DNA of 37,433 nt from IMG/VR virus record IMGVR_UViG_3300044733_003504, positions 1 through 37,433 of that record, one strand, 5' to 3'. Each line of letters opens with the position of its first letter. Positions within the stretch are counted from its first letter, which is position 1. This DNA is from a virus. A program made the position numbers and the translations under genes. A model generated the notes under the pieces. That model saw only the letters and a program-made list of their open reading frames with translations, was not told the origin of the DNA and did no database searches. Positions 15,795 to 23,975 of the stretch are shown here, piece by piece.

Positions 15795-16622
15795 ATGGAA
15801 AAAATGATCTCATCAAACTTATTAGGAGGATTAGGTAATCAATTGTTTTCCGCGGCACATGCAATTTCTCAGGGATTAAAACATAATAGAAAAGTTGTTT
15901 TTATTCCCAAATCCTTTACACCTGGTCAAGGAAATGGTGCTGAAAATTATGTGGACAATGTTTTTAGAAATTTAACTTTTGTTGAAAATATAGACGGGTT
16001 CACTAAAGTTACAGAAAAATCATTTAGTTATTATGGAGAATCTCCTTTGGATACAAATACAGTATTTGATGGGTATTATCAAAGCAGTAAAAATTGGTTT
16101 GGTTTTGAGGACAAAATAAGAGATAAGTTTCAACCACCGATGGAATTAGTGGATTATTTTTTAGGAAAATATCCACAATTGAACGATGAAAATACATTAT
16201 CATTACACGTTAGAAGAAGTGAATATTTGTTGTTTCCTGAAATACATCCTACAATTACTAAGGAATATATTAATGAGGCTCTAAATATAATTGGGGAATA
16301 CACAACTATTTTTATTTTCAGTGATGATCATAAATGGATTAAAGAAAATTTGAATTTAAAATCGGCAATTTTTGTAAACGAATCAAAAGATTGGGAGGAA
16401 TTGTATCTTATGAGTTTATGTAAAAATCATATTATATCAAACTCAACATTTTCTTGGTGGGGAGTATTTCTTAATAAAAATAAAAATAAAAAAATAGTTT
16501 CTCCTTCAGTATGGTTTGGGCCAAAAGGACCAAATCCGATTGACATATACGAGTCATATTGGATAAAAATACCATGTAAATGGGTTATTGGAGGTAAAAT
16601 ATTACCAATAAAAAAAATATGA
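15795..16622 (+). CDS. Family-11 glycosyltransferase (alpha-1,2-fucosyltransferase type)
   Basis: 275 residues. GT11 hallmarks are clear: 'NLLGGLGNQLFSAAHAISQG' at the N-terminus, 'SLHVRRSEYL' with the HxRR donor-binding motif (H138, R140, R141), and the late 'HIISNSTFSWWGVFLN'. Known members transfer L-fucose from GDP-L-fucose in alpha-1,2 linkage; bacteria use them for O-antigens. ATGs at 15795 and 15804 are both possible starts. Four bases overlap the GT10 gene that follows (ATGA). With the GDP-mannose 3,5-epimerase downstream, the donor could be GDP-L-galactose rather than GDP-L-fucose; this is inference. No GDP-fucose synthesis genes (gmd, fcl) are visible in the window. Confidence 0.9.
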   Translation: MEKMISSNLLGGLGNQLFSAAHAISQGLKHNRKVVFIPKSFTPGQGNGAENYVDNVFRNLTFVENIDGFTKVTEKSFSYYGESPLDTNTVFDGYYQSSKNWFGFEDKIRDKFQPPMELVDYFLGKYPQLNDENTLSLHVRRSEYLLFPEIHPTITKEYINEALNIIGEYTTIFIFSDDHKWIKENLNLKSAIFVNESKDWEELYLMSLCKNHIISNSTFSWWGVFLNKNKNKKIVSPSVWFGPKGPNPIDIYESYWIKIPCKWVIGGKILPIKKI

Positions 16623-17446
16623 ATAAAATTTTTATTAGAAAATTTTCTGACTTTTGGGGTGAATTTGATTGTTCCTCAAACAGAAACATACCAAAAAACT
16701 TTAAATGGGTTCCACCTAACACTCAAGAAAAATATGAACATACAATTTATGTTGATAATTATATCTTAACCAAAGGTAATAATGACCCTTCTAAGAATAA
16801 ACTTGGATGGTTATTAGAATCCCCTCAGATCAATGAGGGTGTAATTAGGAATATATTAAAAAATATAAAATATTATAGAGACAATTATAAACATATTTTT
16901 ACTTGTGTTGATAGTCTTGTTGAAATCGGACATCCTTTTACATATACAATATCAAATGCCGCTCCATGGATATTGATGGAAAACAGAAAAATACACCAAA
17001 AAACAAAATTAGTTAGTATGATTGCGTCTAACAAAAGTTGGCTTAGAGGTCATCAAGAAAGATTGTCTTGGGTTAGTAAATTAGAAAGTAAAGTTGACTT
17101 ATTTGGAACAGGAAGACCAAATCAATTACAAAACAAGGAAGATGGGATAAAGGATTATATGTTCTCCGTATCAATCGAAAATGATATTTCTGACACATAT
17201 TTTACAGAAAAATTAACAGATAATTTTGTTATGGGAACAATCCCAATATATTACGGATCAAAAAAAGTTGTTGAAAAATATTTTGACTCTAGAGGGGTTA
17301 TTTTCCTTAATGACGACCCAACTTTGTCAACAATTTCGGAAGAACTTTATTACGATATGATGCCGTATATCGAAAAAAACTTTGAATTAGCAATGAATTT
17401 ACCAATTGCTGAAGATTATATTTATGAAAATTATTTGAAAAAATGA
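16619..17446 (+). CDS. Family-10 glycosyltransferase-like (alpha-1,3/4-fucosyltransferase type)
   Basis: 275 residues. The C-terminal half carries the GT10 signature: 'FSVSIENDISDTYFTEKLTD' followed by 'GTIPIYYGSKKVVEKYF' (residues about 182-220), matching the EN...YxTEK...xPxxYG motif that binds GDP-fucose. The N-terminal acceptor half is divergent ('WLLESPQINEGVIRNIL', 'FTCVDSLVEIG'). Two fucosyltransferase families side by side imply a defined oligosaccharide with two deoxyhexose-like or L-galactose branches. It overlaps both neighbours by four bases, so the three genes 15795-18255 are translationally coupled. Confidence 0.82.
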   Translation: MNKIFIRKFSDFWGEFDCSSNRNIPKNFKWVPPNTQEKYEHTIYVDNYILTKGNNDPSKNKLGWLLESPQINEGVIRNILKNIKYYRDNYKHIFTCVDSLVEIGHPFTYTISNAAPWILMENRKIHQKTKLVSMIASNKSWLRGHQERLSWVSKLESKVDLFGTGRPNQLQNKEDGIKDYMFSVSIENDISDTYFTEKLTDNFVMGTIPIYYGSKKVVEKYFDSRGVIFLNDDPTLSTISEELYYDMMPYIEKNFELAMNLPIAEDYIYENYLKK

Positions 17447-18255
17447 AATATTTAGTTTTAGGTTCATCAGGACAAATAGGTCTTGAGTTATGTAAATTTT
17501 TAAGAAAAGAAAATCATGATGTTATTGAATTTGACATTGCGTCAAATGATTCACAAGATTTAAGAATTCCAAATGTAATTGACAATCTAGTTGAGTCATC
17601 AGACTTTATAATGTTTTTGGCATTTGATGTTGGGGGATCTAGATATTTGAAAAAATACCAACATACTTATGAATTTATTGAAAATAATACAAAATTAACT
17701 TTATACACTTTTGAAAGTTTAAAAAAATTTAATAAACCATTTATTTTTGCTTCGTCTCAAATGGCAAATATGTCATATTCACCTTATGGTATCTGCAAAT
17801 CATTAGGTGAAATATATACTAAATCATTAAATGGTTTGACGGTCAAATTCTGGAATGTTTATGGTTTAGAGCATGATTTAGAAAAATCTCATGTTATAAC
17901 TGATTTCATTATAAAGGCCAAAGAAGGTAAAATTGATATGTTAACGGATGGGAAAGAAGAACGTCAATTTTTACACGCAGAGGATTGTTCGAGATGTTTA
18001 ATGATTCTTTCAGAGAAATATAATGAAATTGATAGAGAATCAAGTTTACATATCACAAATTTTGAATGGACTACAATATTAGAAGTTGCGGAAATAATTA
18101 AAGAATCAATTCCTTGTGAAATAATTCCATCAAATGATATTGATTCAGTTCAATTAAATAAAAGAAACGAACCGGACCCATATATTTTAAATTTTTGGAT
18201 TCCAAAAATAAAAATTAAGGAAGGGATTAATAAAATAATAAAAGAAATTCAATGA
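17443..18255 (+). CDS. NAD(P)-dependent sugar epimerase/reductase
   Basis: 270 residues, an extended short-chain dehydrogenase. The cofactor loop is 'YLVLGSSGQIGLELCKFLRK' (GxxGxxG variant), then 'FIFASSQMANMSYSPYGICK' with the catalytic Ser and the YxxxK pair (YGICK), and 'VKFWNVYGLEHD' in the usual substrate region. It is shorter than typical NDP-sugar epimerases (300-350). The reaction cannot be assigned; a 4-reductase or epimerase working on the product of the next gene is plausible. It overlaps both neighbours by four bases, which supports a joint pathway with the GDP-mannose 3,5-epimerase. Confidence 0.85.
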   Translation: MKYLVLGSSGQIGLELCKFLRKENHDVIEFDIASNDSQDLRIPNVIDNLVESSDFIMFLAFDVGGSRYLKKYQHTYEFIENNTKLTLYTFESLKKFNKPFIFASSQMANMSYSPYGICKSLGEIYTKSLNGLTVKFWNVYGLEHDLEKSHVITDFIIKAKEGKIDMLTDGKEERQFLHAEDCSRCLMILSEKYNEIDRESSLHITNFEWTTILEVAEIIKESIPCEIIPSNDIDSVQLNKRNEPDPYILNFWIPKIKIKEGINKIIKEIQ

Positions 18256-19286
18256 AAAAAATTTTAGTATTAGGTGGTGGTGGTTTTATCGGAGGTCACT
18301 TATCAAAACGACTATTTAATGAAGGTAATTACGTTAGAGTTGTTGATATCAAACCAAAACATGAATATTTCGAAACTGAAGAGTTTTGTAGTGAATATAT
18401 TTGTGGAGATTTGAGAGACCCTCAAATTGTGTCAAAAATTATGTTTGCACCAAATCAAATATCAATTGACAACAAACAAACATCTTTCGATGAGGTTTAT
18501 CAACTAGCGGCAGACATGGGAGGTGCGGGATATATATTTACAGGTGAAAATGATGCAAATGTCATGCACAATTCAGCTTTAGTCAATTTAAATGTTGTGT
18601 ATTACGCATCAAAATTTAATGTTAAAAAAATATTTTATTCGTCCTCTGCCTGTATGTATCCCGAACATAATCAATTAGATTCTGAAAACCCAAATTGTGA
18701 AGAATCATCAGCATACCCTGCTAATCCAGATTCAGAATACGGATGGGAAAAATTATTCAGTGAAAGACTATTTTTTGCTTTTGGCAGAAATTATGGATTA
18801 AATATTAGAGTCGCAAGATTTCACAATATTTTTGGTCCTTATGGAACTTGGGATGGTGGAAAAGAAAAGGCTCCTGCTGCCATGTGCCGTAAAGCAGCTG
18901 AAACACCAGATGGTGGTGAAATAGAAGTTTGGGGTGATGGTAAACAAACAAGATCGTTTTTATATGTTGACGAATGTGTTGAGGCTGTTTTAAAGTTGAT
19001 GGATAGTGATTTTGTTGGTCCTGTGAATATTGGGTCTGAAGAAATGGTAACAATAAATGAATTAGCACAAATGGCAATTGATATATCAAAAAAAGATATT
19101 ACTATCAATAATATTGATGGTGAGAATTTTTTAGATAAATACGGTTTTAAATGCCCTGTAGGTGTGAGAGGTAGAAATTCCGATAATAAATTGTATAAAT
19201 CTAAAGTTGGTTGGGTCGTTTCTGAACCACTAAGAGTCGGAATGGAAAAAACATTCAAATGGATAAATAAACAAGTAAATGGATAG
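18252..19286 (+). CDS. GDP-mannose 3,5-epimerase-like enzyme
   Basis: 344 residues, very close in motif order to plant GDP-mannose 3',5'-epimerase, which makes GDP-L-galactose (and GDP-L-gulose). Visible features: 'ILVLGGGGFIGGHLSKRL' (NAD loop), 'QLAADMGGAGYIF', 'YSSSACMYPE' with the acid/base Cys134, 'DSEYGWEKL' with Y163 and K167, 'FHNIFGPYGTWDGGKEKAPA' with the second catalytic Lys, 'GDGKQTRSFLYVDECVEAVL' with the phosphate-binding Arg, and 'VNIGSEEMVTINELAQMAID' and 'GVRGRNSDN'. All the residues I know to be catalytic in the Arabidopsis enzyme are kept. The start overlaps the upstream epimerase by four bases, and its end overlaps the nucleotidyltransferase by eight. The assignment is strong, though bacterial relatives with other substrates exist. 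Confidence 0.9.
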   Translation: MKKILVLGGGGFIGGHLSKRLFNEGNYVRVVDIKPKHEYFETEEFCSEYICGDLRDPQIVSKIMFAPNQISIDNKQTSFDEVYQLAADMGGAGYIFTGENDANVMHNSALVNLNVVYYASKFNVKKIFYSSSACMYPEHNQLDSENPNCEESSAYPANPDSEYGWEKLFSERLFFAFGRNYGLNIRVARFHNIFGPYGTWDGGKEKAPAAMCRKAAETPDGGEIEVWGDGKQTRSFLYVDECVEAVLKLMDSDFVGPVNIGSEEMVTINELAQMAIDISKKDITINNIDGENFLDKYGFKCPVGVRGRNSDNKLYKSKVGWVVSEPLRVGMEKTFKWINKQVNG

Positions 19287-19725
19287 ACAAAACAGAACTA
19301 TCGGAATAACATGCTCAACATTTGATCTTTTACATGCAGGTCATATTATAATGTTAGAAGAATGTAAAAAATATTGTGACTATCTAATATGCGCACTGCA
19401 AGTAGACCCGACTATTGACAGACCAGAAAAAAACAAACCAATACAAACTTTGGTTGAAAGATACATTCAATTAGAGTCCGTTAAACACGTAGATAAAATT
19501 ATCCCATATAACACAGAAGAAGATCTTGAATCCATATTTTTATCTTTGGATTTAGATGTCCGAATAATAGGAGAAGAGTATAAAGACAAAGATTTTACCG
19601 CAAAAAACATTTGTCAAAAAAGAGGTATAAGATTCGCCTATAACAAAAGAGATCATAATTTTTCATCTTCTAATTTGAGAAAGTTGGTTTATGAGCAAGA
19701 ATCTAATAAAAGGTTTGTTAAATAG
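19279..19725 (+). CDS. Cytidylyltransferase-like nucleotidyltransferase (TagD/RfaE type)
   Basis: 148 residues, about the size of glycerol-3-phosphate cytidylyltransferase (TagD). The nucleotide-binding HxGH motif is in 'CSTFDLLHAGHIIMLEECKK', and the second motif of the family (ISTxxLR) appears as 'SSSNLRKLV' near the C-terminus; 'VERYIQLESVKHVDKIIPY' and 'DVRIIGEEYKDKDF' are the usual middle strands. Such enzymes activate glycerol phosphate, ribitol phosphate, ethanolamine phosphate or heptose phosphate with CTP or ATP; the substrate cannot be told here. Coupled to the epimerase by an eight-base overlap, it suggests a second activated donor in the glycan module. Confidence 0.82.
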   Translation: MDRQNRTIGITCSTFDLLHAGHIIMLEECKKYCDYLICALQVDPTIDRPEKNKPIQTLVERYIQLESVKHVDKIIPYNTEEDLESIFLSLDLDVRIIGEEYKDKDFTAKNICQKRGIRFAYNKRDHNFSSSNLRKLVYEQESNKRFVK

Positions 19726-19728
19726 CAT

Positions 19729-20460
19729 ATGCAAAGAAAAAAAACACAACAATCAGAAGACAACTTCACAAAACCACAATCAAAAAAAGAATTTATTAAT
19801 TCTGTAATAAAGAAAAAACAAAGGAGTAAGTTTCTTACTGAAAATCAAAAAGAATATTACGATAAATTAATTTCAAATCAGATCACAATATGTTCTGGAC
19901 CTGCCGGTGTTGGCAAAAGTTTTATTGCAATGAAGGCTGCGGTTGATCTATTACTAGATCCAAATAATGGTTATGAAAAAATTATTATCGTAAGACCGGC
20001 AGTTGAGGCTGAAGAAAAATTGGGATCACTTCCTGGTAATTTGGAAGAAAAATTGGACCCATACATATTTCCGTCTTATTATTTGTTAAATAAAATTATT
20101 GGAAAAGACGCTCGAGAAAAGTTGAAGGATTCTGAAATTATCGAAGTTTTTGCTCTTGCATATATGAGGGGTATGAATATAGATAATTCAATATTAATTT
20201 TTGAAGAGGCTCAAAATTCAACTCCAAATCAAATGAAACTCCTTTTAACACGAATTGGTTTTTCTAGTAAGTTTTTTATTTCAGGCGACTTAGAACAAAC
20301 CGATAGATATAAAGATAAAAAACAATCAGGTCTTTACGATGCAATAACAAGGTTTAATTTTATTAATGACATTGCAACCTTCGAGTTTAACGATAAAGAC
20401 GTGGTAAGAAACCCATTAATTTCAAAAATATTAAAAAAGTATGATGAAGATAGGAATTGA
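19729..20460 (+). CDS. phoH: PhoH-like P-loop ATPase
   Basis: 243 residues. The Walker A motif is 'CSGPAGVGKSFIAMKAAVDL' (GPAGVGKS at 57-64) and the Walker B region 'SILIFEEAQNSTPNQMKLLL' at about 155-175; 'IIIVRPAVEAEEKLGSLPGN' and 'FFISGDLEQTDR' are further PhoH signatures. PhoH proteins are cytoplasmic RNA-helicase-related ATPases, common auxiliary genes of marine myophages, with unclear role during infection. The N-terminal 30 residues are a charged extension instead of the PIN domain of PhoH2. It follows the nucleotidyltransferase by three bases and overlaps the next gene by 20 bases. Confidence 0.92.
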   Translation: MQRKKTQQSEDNFTKPQSKKEFINSVIKKKQRSKFLTENQKEYYDKLISNQITICSGPAGVGKSFIAMKAAVDLLLDPNNGYEKIIIVRPAVEAEEKLGSLPGNLEEKLDPYIFPSYYLLNKIIGKDAREKLKDSEIIEVFALAYMRGMNIDNSILIFEEAQNSTPNQMKLLLTRIGFSSKFFISGDLEQTDRYKDKKQSGLYDAITRFNFINDIATFEFNDKDVVRNPLISKILKKYDEDRN

Positions 20461-21103
20461 TGTGAATGGTGTTTTAAGGGACACAATTCTTAAATTTGAT
20501 TTAGTTTATCAAAAAAATTTAATAGAAAAAAAAGATGAGGAGTTTTTAGGTCAAACTTTTGAATTAGATCTATCTGGAAATACGTCATTAATTGAGTCGG
20601 AAGAAAGTAATTTTGAATATAAAAAAATTTCGGAGGTTACGTCTTTAAATCTACAAAACCACTACTCTTTTCAATCGGATGAAGAATTGTTTAGTTTTTT
20701 GTATGAAGACTTTGCCATGGAGATTTTTGGTCACTCACCATCAACAGAAATGACAACATTCAATGTTCTAAACGACATCTACTTTGAATTTAGAGATGAA
20801 TTTCAACTTACTATAGTATCAAACGAAATTGGAAAATCAAAACCATCAACCTTATTTTTTTTATCTAAGTTCGGTTGTTTATTGGAAAAAGTTATTTTTT
20901 ACAGTGAATCAACAAAAAATAATATGTGGAATGAAGTTGATATTTTACTTACATCGAATCCTGAGTTATTATTAGATAAACCCGAAAATAAAATTGTTGT
21001 AAAATACAACACAAATTACAATAAACAAATTGAATCAAAATATGAAATAAATTCTATTTCTGAATTCAGTGAAATGATTAAAAAAATAAAAAATGTTATT
21101 TAA
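20441..21103 (+). CDS. HAD-like fold protein of unknown substrate
   Basis: 220 residues. The N-terminus 'MKIGIDVNGVLRDTILKFDL' has the HAD motif I position (hydrophobic strand, then D-x-N-G-x-x-R-D), and 'FQLTIVSNEIGKSKPSTLFF' fits motif II (hhhS/T-N) with a following Lys; 'FYSESTKNNMWNEVDILLTS' with an Asp may be motif III/IV. The second Asp of motif I is replaced by Asn, so phosphatase activity by the usual acid/base is uncertain. ATGs at 20441 and 20444 are alternatives. It overlaps phoH by 20 bases and the next gene by 11. Comparable HAD-like proteins next to phoH occur in T4-like marine phages (recalled). Confidence 0.65.
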   Translation: MMKIGIDVNGVLRDTILKFDLVYQKNLIEKKDEEFLGQTFELDLSGNTSLIESEESNFEYKKISEVTSLNLQNHYSFQSDEELFSFLYEDFAMEIFGHSPSTEMTTFNVLNDIYFEFRDEFQLTIVSNEIGKSKPSTLFFLSKFGCLLEKVIFYSESTKNNMWNEVDILLTSNPELLLDKPENKIVVKYNTNYNKQIESKYEINSISEFSEMIKKIKNVI

Positions 21104-21350
21104 TACTTTTGGTGAAAATTATTATATCGATTTAGATAAATTAGAAAAAGAAATAGAACTAACAAATTCTACAGGAGAAACACAAGTTCATTTAGTGAAA
21201 TACGAAATGATAAAGATGATGTTAGAGACCGTTATGACCGAAGCCGAGTCTGTTGATGAAAAATTAGGTCCTAATAATAGCGAATTAACTATTCCATTTA
21301 AAATTTCTTTTAATACACTTAGAGTAAAGAACATAATAAATAAACTATAA
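21093..21350 (+). CDS. Small conserved-looking unknown protein
   Basis: 85 residues, not recognised. It has an N-terminal beta stretch (FNTFGENYYIDLDKLEKEIE), a central helix rich in Met and Glu (KYEMIKMMLETVMTEAESVD) and a short C-terminal strand-helix (PFKISFNTLRVKNIINKL). No membrane segment or Cys. The 11-base overlap with the HAD-like gene implies coupled translation; the next gene begins after six bases. The fold looks like a small regulator or subunit, but nothing in the sequence gives a function. Confidence 0.65.
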   Translation: MLFNTFGENYYIDLDKLEKEIELTNSTGETQVHLVKYEMIKMMLETVMTEAESVDEKLGPNNSELTIPFKISFNTLRVKNIINKL

Positions 21351-21356
21351 TATATC

Positions 21357-22415
21357 ATGAGCACTGAAAATTACGAAAAATTGGAAAAATCCATAAATAA
21401 TATGAAAGAAAAACTTTCAAGAATTTATTTTGTGGTTCAAGACACTAAAGGAAACGCAAAAGCGTCTGTTAGATACATTTATCAAATGGCACTAACATTA
21501 AAAAGAGGTGGATATAATTCTATCATTTTACACGAAAAACCCGAATACTTTGGTGTTTCTTCTTGGTTAGGTGAAGAGTATATGTCAGAATTAGAACATA
21601 TAGCGATCGAAGGAACAAGTTTAGAAATTTCACCTGACGATTTAATTATCATTCCTGAAATCTACGGATTTGTAATGGATCAAATTACAAAACTACCATG
21701 TGGTAAAATTGTATTATCACAAGCCTTCGACCATATTTTTGAAACTTTACAACCAGGTCAATCATGGTCTCAGTTAGGGTTTTACAAGTGTATTACAACA
21801 TCAAATAAACAAAAAGAATTAATCGAATCGGTAATGAGAAATGTTTCAGTGGATGTTGTTGAACCATACATCTCTGAATGTTTTGAAAGAAATCCATTCC
21901 CACCAAAAACTGTAATTAATATTCACACAAGAGACCAAAGAGACACCGCAAATCTTATCAAAACTTTTTATGTTAAATTTCCACAATATAGATGGATTAG
22001 TTTTAGAGATTTAAGAGGTTTGTCAGAAAAAGAATTTAGCCAAGGAATGAAAGATAGCTTCATTTCAATTTGGATCGATCAAACAAGTTCGTTCGGGACA
22101 TTTCCACTTGAATCTATGAAAATGGGAATTCCTGTGTTAGGATTGGTTCCAGATGTAATTCCTTCTTGGATGAATGAAGATAATGGTCTATGGATAAACA
22201 ACAAAACTATAATTGTTGATGTATTGGCTGACTATATCCAAAATTGGTTAGAGGATAATTTAAATCCTGAACTTTTTGAAAGAATGGAACAAACTATCAA
22301 TTCAATTTCAACAAAAGAACAATTTGAAACTAACACTTTAAACCTATTTAATGAACTATTCGAAAAAAGATTACAATCTTTCGAAGATCAACTTTCTAAA
22401 TTTGAAACAATATAA
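21357..22415 (+). CDS. GT-B glycosyltransferase-like protein
   Basis: 352 residues. It has the layout of a GT-B glycosyltransferase: an N-terminal half with 'IYFVVQDTKGNAKASVRYIY' (residues about 22-41) and 'SPDDLIIIPEIYG', and a C-terminal half with 'WIDQTSSFGTFPLESMKMGI' followed by PVLGLVPDVIPSW, the donor-binding region of GT4-type enzymes (E of 'PLES' as the sugar/diphosphate contact). A typical EX7E is incomplete, so catalysis is not certain. Residues 130-160 ('SQAFDHIFETLQPGQSW') are unusual. The gene lies directly before another GT2 gene and after the DNA-metabolism segment, forming a second small glycan block. Confidence 0.75.
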   Translation: MSTENYEKLEKSINNMKEKLSRIYFVVQDTKGNAKASVRYIYQMALTLKRGGYNSIILHEKPEYFGVSSWLGEEYMSELEHIAIEGTSLEISPDDLIIIPEIYGFVMDQITKLPCGKIVLSQAFDHIFETLQPGQSWSQLGFYKCITTSNKQKELIESVMRNVSVDVVEPYISECFERNPFPPKTVINIHTRDQRDTANLIKTFYVKFPQYRWISFRDLRGLSEKEFSQGMKDSFISIWIDQTSSFGTFPLESMKMGIPVLGLVPDVIPSWMNEDNGLWINNKTIIVDVLADYIQNWLEDNLNPELFERMEQTINSISTKEQFETNTLNLFNELFEKRLQSFEDQLSKFETI

Positions 22416-22417
22416 TT

Positions 22418-23224
22418 ATGACAACAAAAAACCAAATATCAGTAATTCTTCCTATCAAAACAGGAAAAACTTTAGCCTTCACAGACTTTTTTGAAAAATG
22501 CATTCAGTCTGTAAGATACCAAGACGAATATTTAAAAGAATTAATTATCGTCCATGGAAATGAAGATTATTTGAACTCGTATTTGTATGAGTATGATTTC
22601 AGTGGTCTGACCGTGACCTTAGAACCATGGACAAGTAAACCCAACTTTTCAAAACAAGTAAACCATGGGGTTAGTATCGCAAACTCTAATTGGTGTTCAA
22701 TTTTAGAATTTGACGACGAATATTCAAACATTTGGTTCAAAAATGTTTCTAAATATATTGATATTTATAATGATGTAGATGCTTTTCTACCTATTGTTGT
22801 AGATGTTGATGATAAGTTAGTTTTTGCGGGTTTTACAAATGAAGCGACTTTTGCTGCGAATGTCTCATCAGAGATGGGTATTTTAACAAATGAAACTTTG
22901 CAAGGATTTCAAAACTTTCAAATTTCGGGTATGGTATTCAATAAAGAAAAGTATCAAGAAGTTGGTGGTTTGAAATCAAATATGAAGTTGACTTTTGGTT
23001 ATGAACTATTTTTAAGATTGACATATAACTCGGCAAAAATTATGACAATCCCTAAAATAGGTTATAAACATACAAATTTGAGAGAGGGGTCGATCTTTTG
23101 GAACTATAAAAATGGTGAAAACAAAATAACTCAAGATGAGGCTAAATTTTGGATTGATTCGGCTAAAAAAGAATATTTCTACACCAGCGAAAGAGAAATA
23201 AAATATGAACCCCAAGAAGTTTGA
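22418..23224 (+). CDS. Family-2 glycosyltransferase
   Basis: 268 residues, one GT-A domain. Visible are 'ISVILPIKTGKTLAFTDFFE', 'YLKELIIVHGNEDYLNSYLY', 'WCSILEFDDEYSNIWF' (D99, D100 as the metal-binding pair, in place of DxD), and an acceptor-side 'GLKSNMKLTFGYELFLRLTY'. The family transfers sugars from nucleotide donors to many acceptors; the substrate is not visible. It starts two bases after the GT-B gene, and its last four bases overlap the ATG of the sigma-factor gene, so the glycan genes and the late regulator are on one transcript. Confidence 0.83.
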   Translation: MTTKNQISVILPIKTGKTLAFTDFFEKCIQSVRYQDEYLKELIIVHGNEDYLNSYLYEYDFSGLTVTLEPWTSKPNFSKQVNHGVSIANSNWCSILEFDDEYSNIWFKNVSKYIDIYNDVDAFLPIVVDVDDKLVFAGFTNEATFAANVSSEMGILTNETLQGFQNFQISGMVFNKEKYQEVGGLKSNMKLTFGYELFLRLTYNSAKIMTIPKIGYKHTNLREGSIFWNYKNGENKITQDEAKFWIDSAKKEYFYTSEREIKYEPQEV

Positions 23225-23964
23225 TGTTAGAAAATGAAACTGAGTTATTAGCAGAAAAGAAAAAGAAAGGAAGAAAACCTAAGTTAAATAACTATTTTGA
23301 TGAACGTGAGGAGACCGCTGTCAAACTTTTTTTGATAGCGGAAACCTTTGAAGAAAAAAATAAGATTTATAATGAGTTTTTAAGACATCCTTTAGATAAG
23401 ATGATTTCTTCTATAATTAGAAGATATAAGTTGTATAGAAAAGATATGAATTATGAAGAAGTTCATGTTGATACACATTCCTTTTTGATGACCAAAATTG
23501 ACAAATTTAAACCATCAAAAGAAAAAAAGGCTTATTCATATTTTGGAACAATTTGTAAGAATTATTTGATGGGTCAAATCATGAAAGACCAAAAAGAAAT
23601 TAATAGAAAAATTTCTTATGAAGACATTTCTTCTGACTTATGCAATCGTCCTGAAATGTCTTACTTAATTGATAAAGATGAAATTAGTTCAGAATATATT
23701 ATAAAAAAGTTTTTAGAAAAACTTAGATTTGATTTAGAACAAGATGAACTTGATGAACAAGAAAAAAAATTAGGTTCGGCAATTCACGATTTATTCGAAA
23801 ACTACGGGACAATTTTTCCTGACACAAATAATAATAAATTCAATAAAAATATAATTCTTTTTGAACTTAGGGAAATGACTAATTTATCTACAAAAGAAAT
23901 AAGAAACTCTATTAAAAAATACAAAAAAATGTATTACGAGTTAGTCCAAGAATTACTAAAATAA
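23221..23964 (+). CDS. Late-transcription sigma factor, T4 gp55-like
   Basis: 247 residues. A diverged sigma-70 region 2 is visible at about residues 55-125: 'DKMISSIIRRYKLYRKDMNY', 'THSFLMTKIDKFKPSKEKKA', and 'YSYFGTICKNYLMGQIMKDQ', matching the W/YSYF..I..N...G motif by which sigma factors and T4 gp55 bind the polymerase coiled coil and the -10 element. Region 4 is not obvious; the C-terminal part (KEIRNSIKKYKKMYYELVQE) is helical. T4 gp55 reads TATAAATA late promoters without a -35 box, which fits the TATTTAT boxes in this window. The N-terminal 20 residues are basic. Probable role: switching host RNA polymerase to late genes. Confidence 0.78.
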   Translation: MMLENETELLAEKKKKGRKPKLNNYFDEREETAVKLFLIAETFEEKNKIYNEFLRHPLDKMISSIIRRYKLYRKDMNYEEVHVDTHSFLMTKIDKFKPSKEKKAYSYFGTICKNYLMGQIMKDQKEINRKISYEDISSDLCNRPEMSYLIDKDEISSEYIIKKFLEKLRFDLEQDELDEQEKKLGSAIHDLFENYGTIFPDTNNNKFNKNIILFELREMTNLSTKEIRNSIKKYKKMYYELVQELLK

Positions 23965-23975
23965 AAAATATTGAC

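Noticed and set aside
18805-19258. Minus-strand ORFs across the GDP-mannose epimerase
   Set aside because: They run antisense to a gene with complete catalytic motifs and have no plausible protein features.
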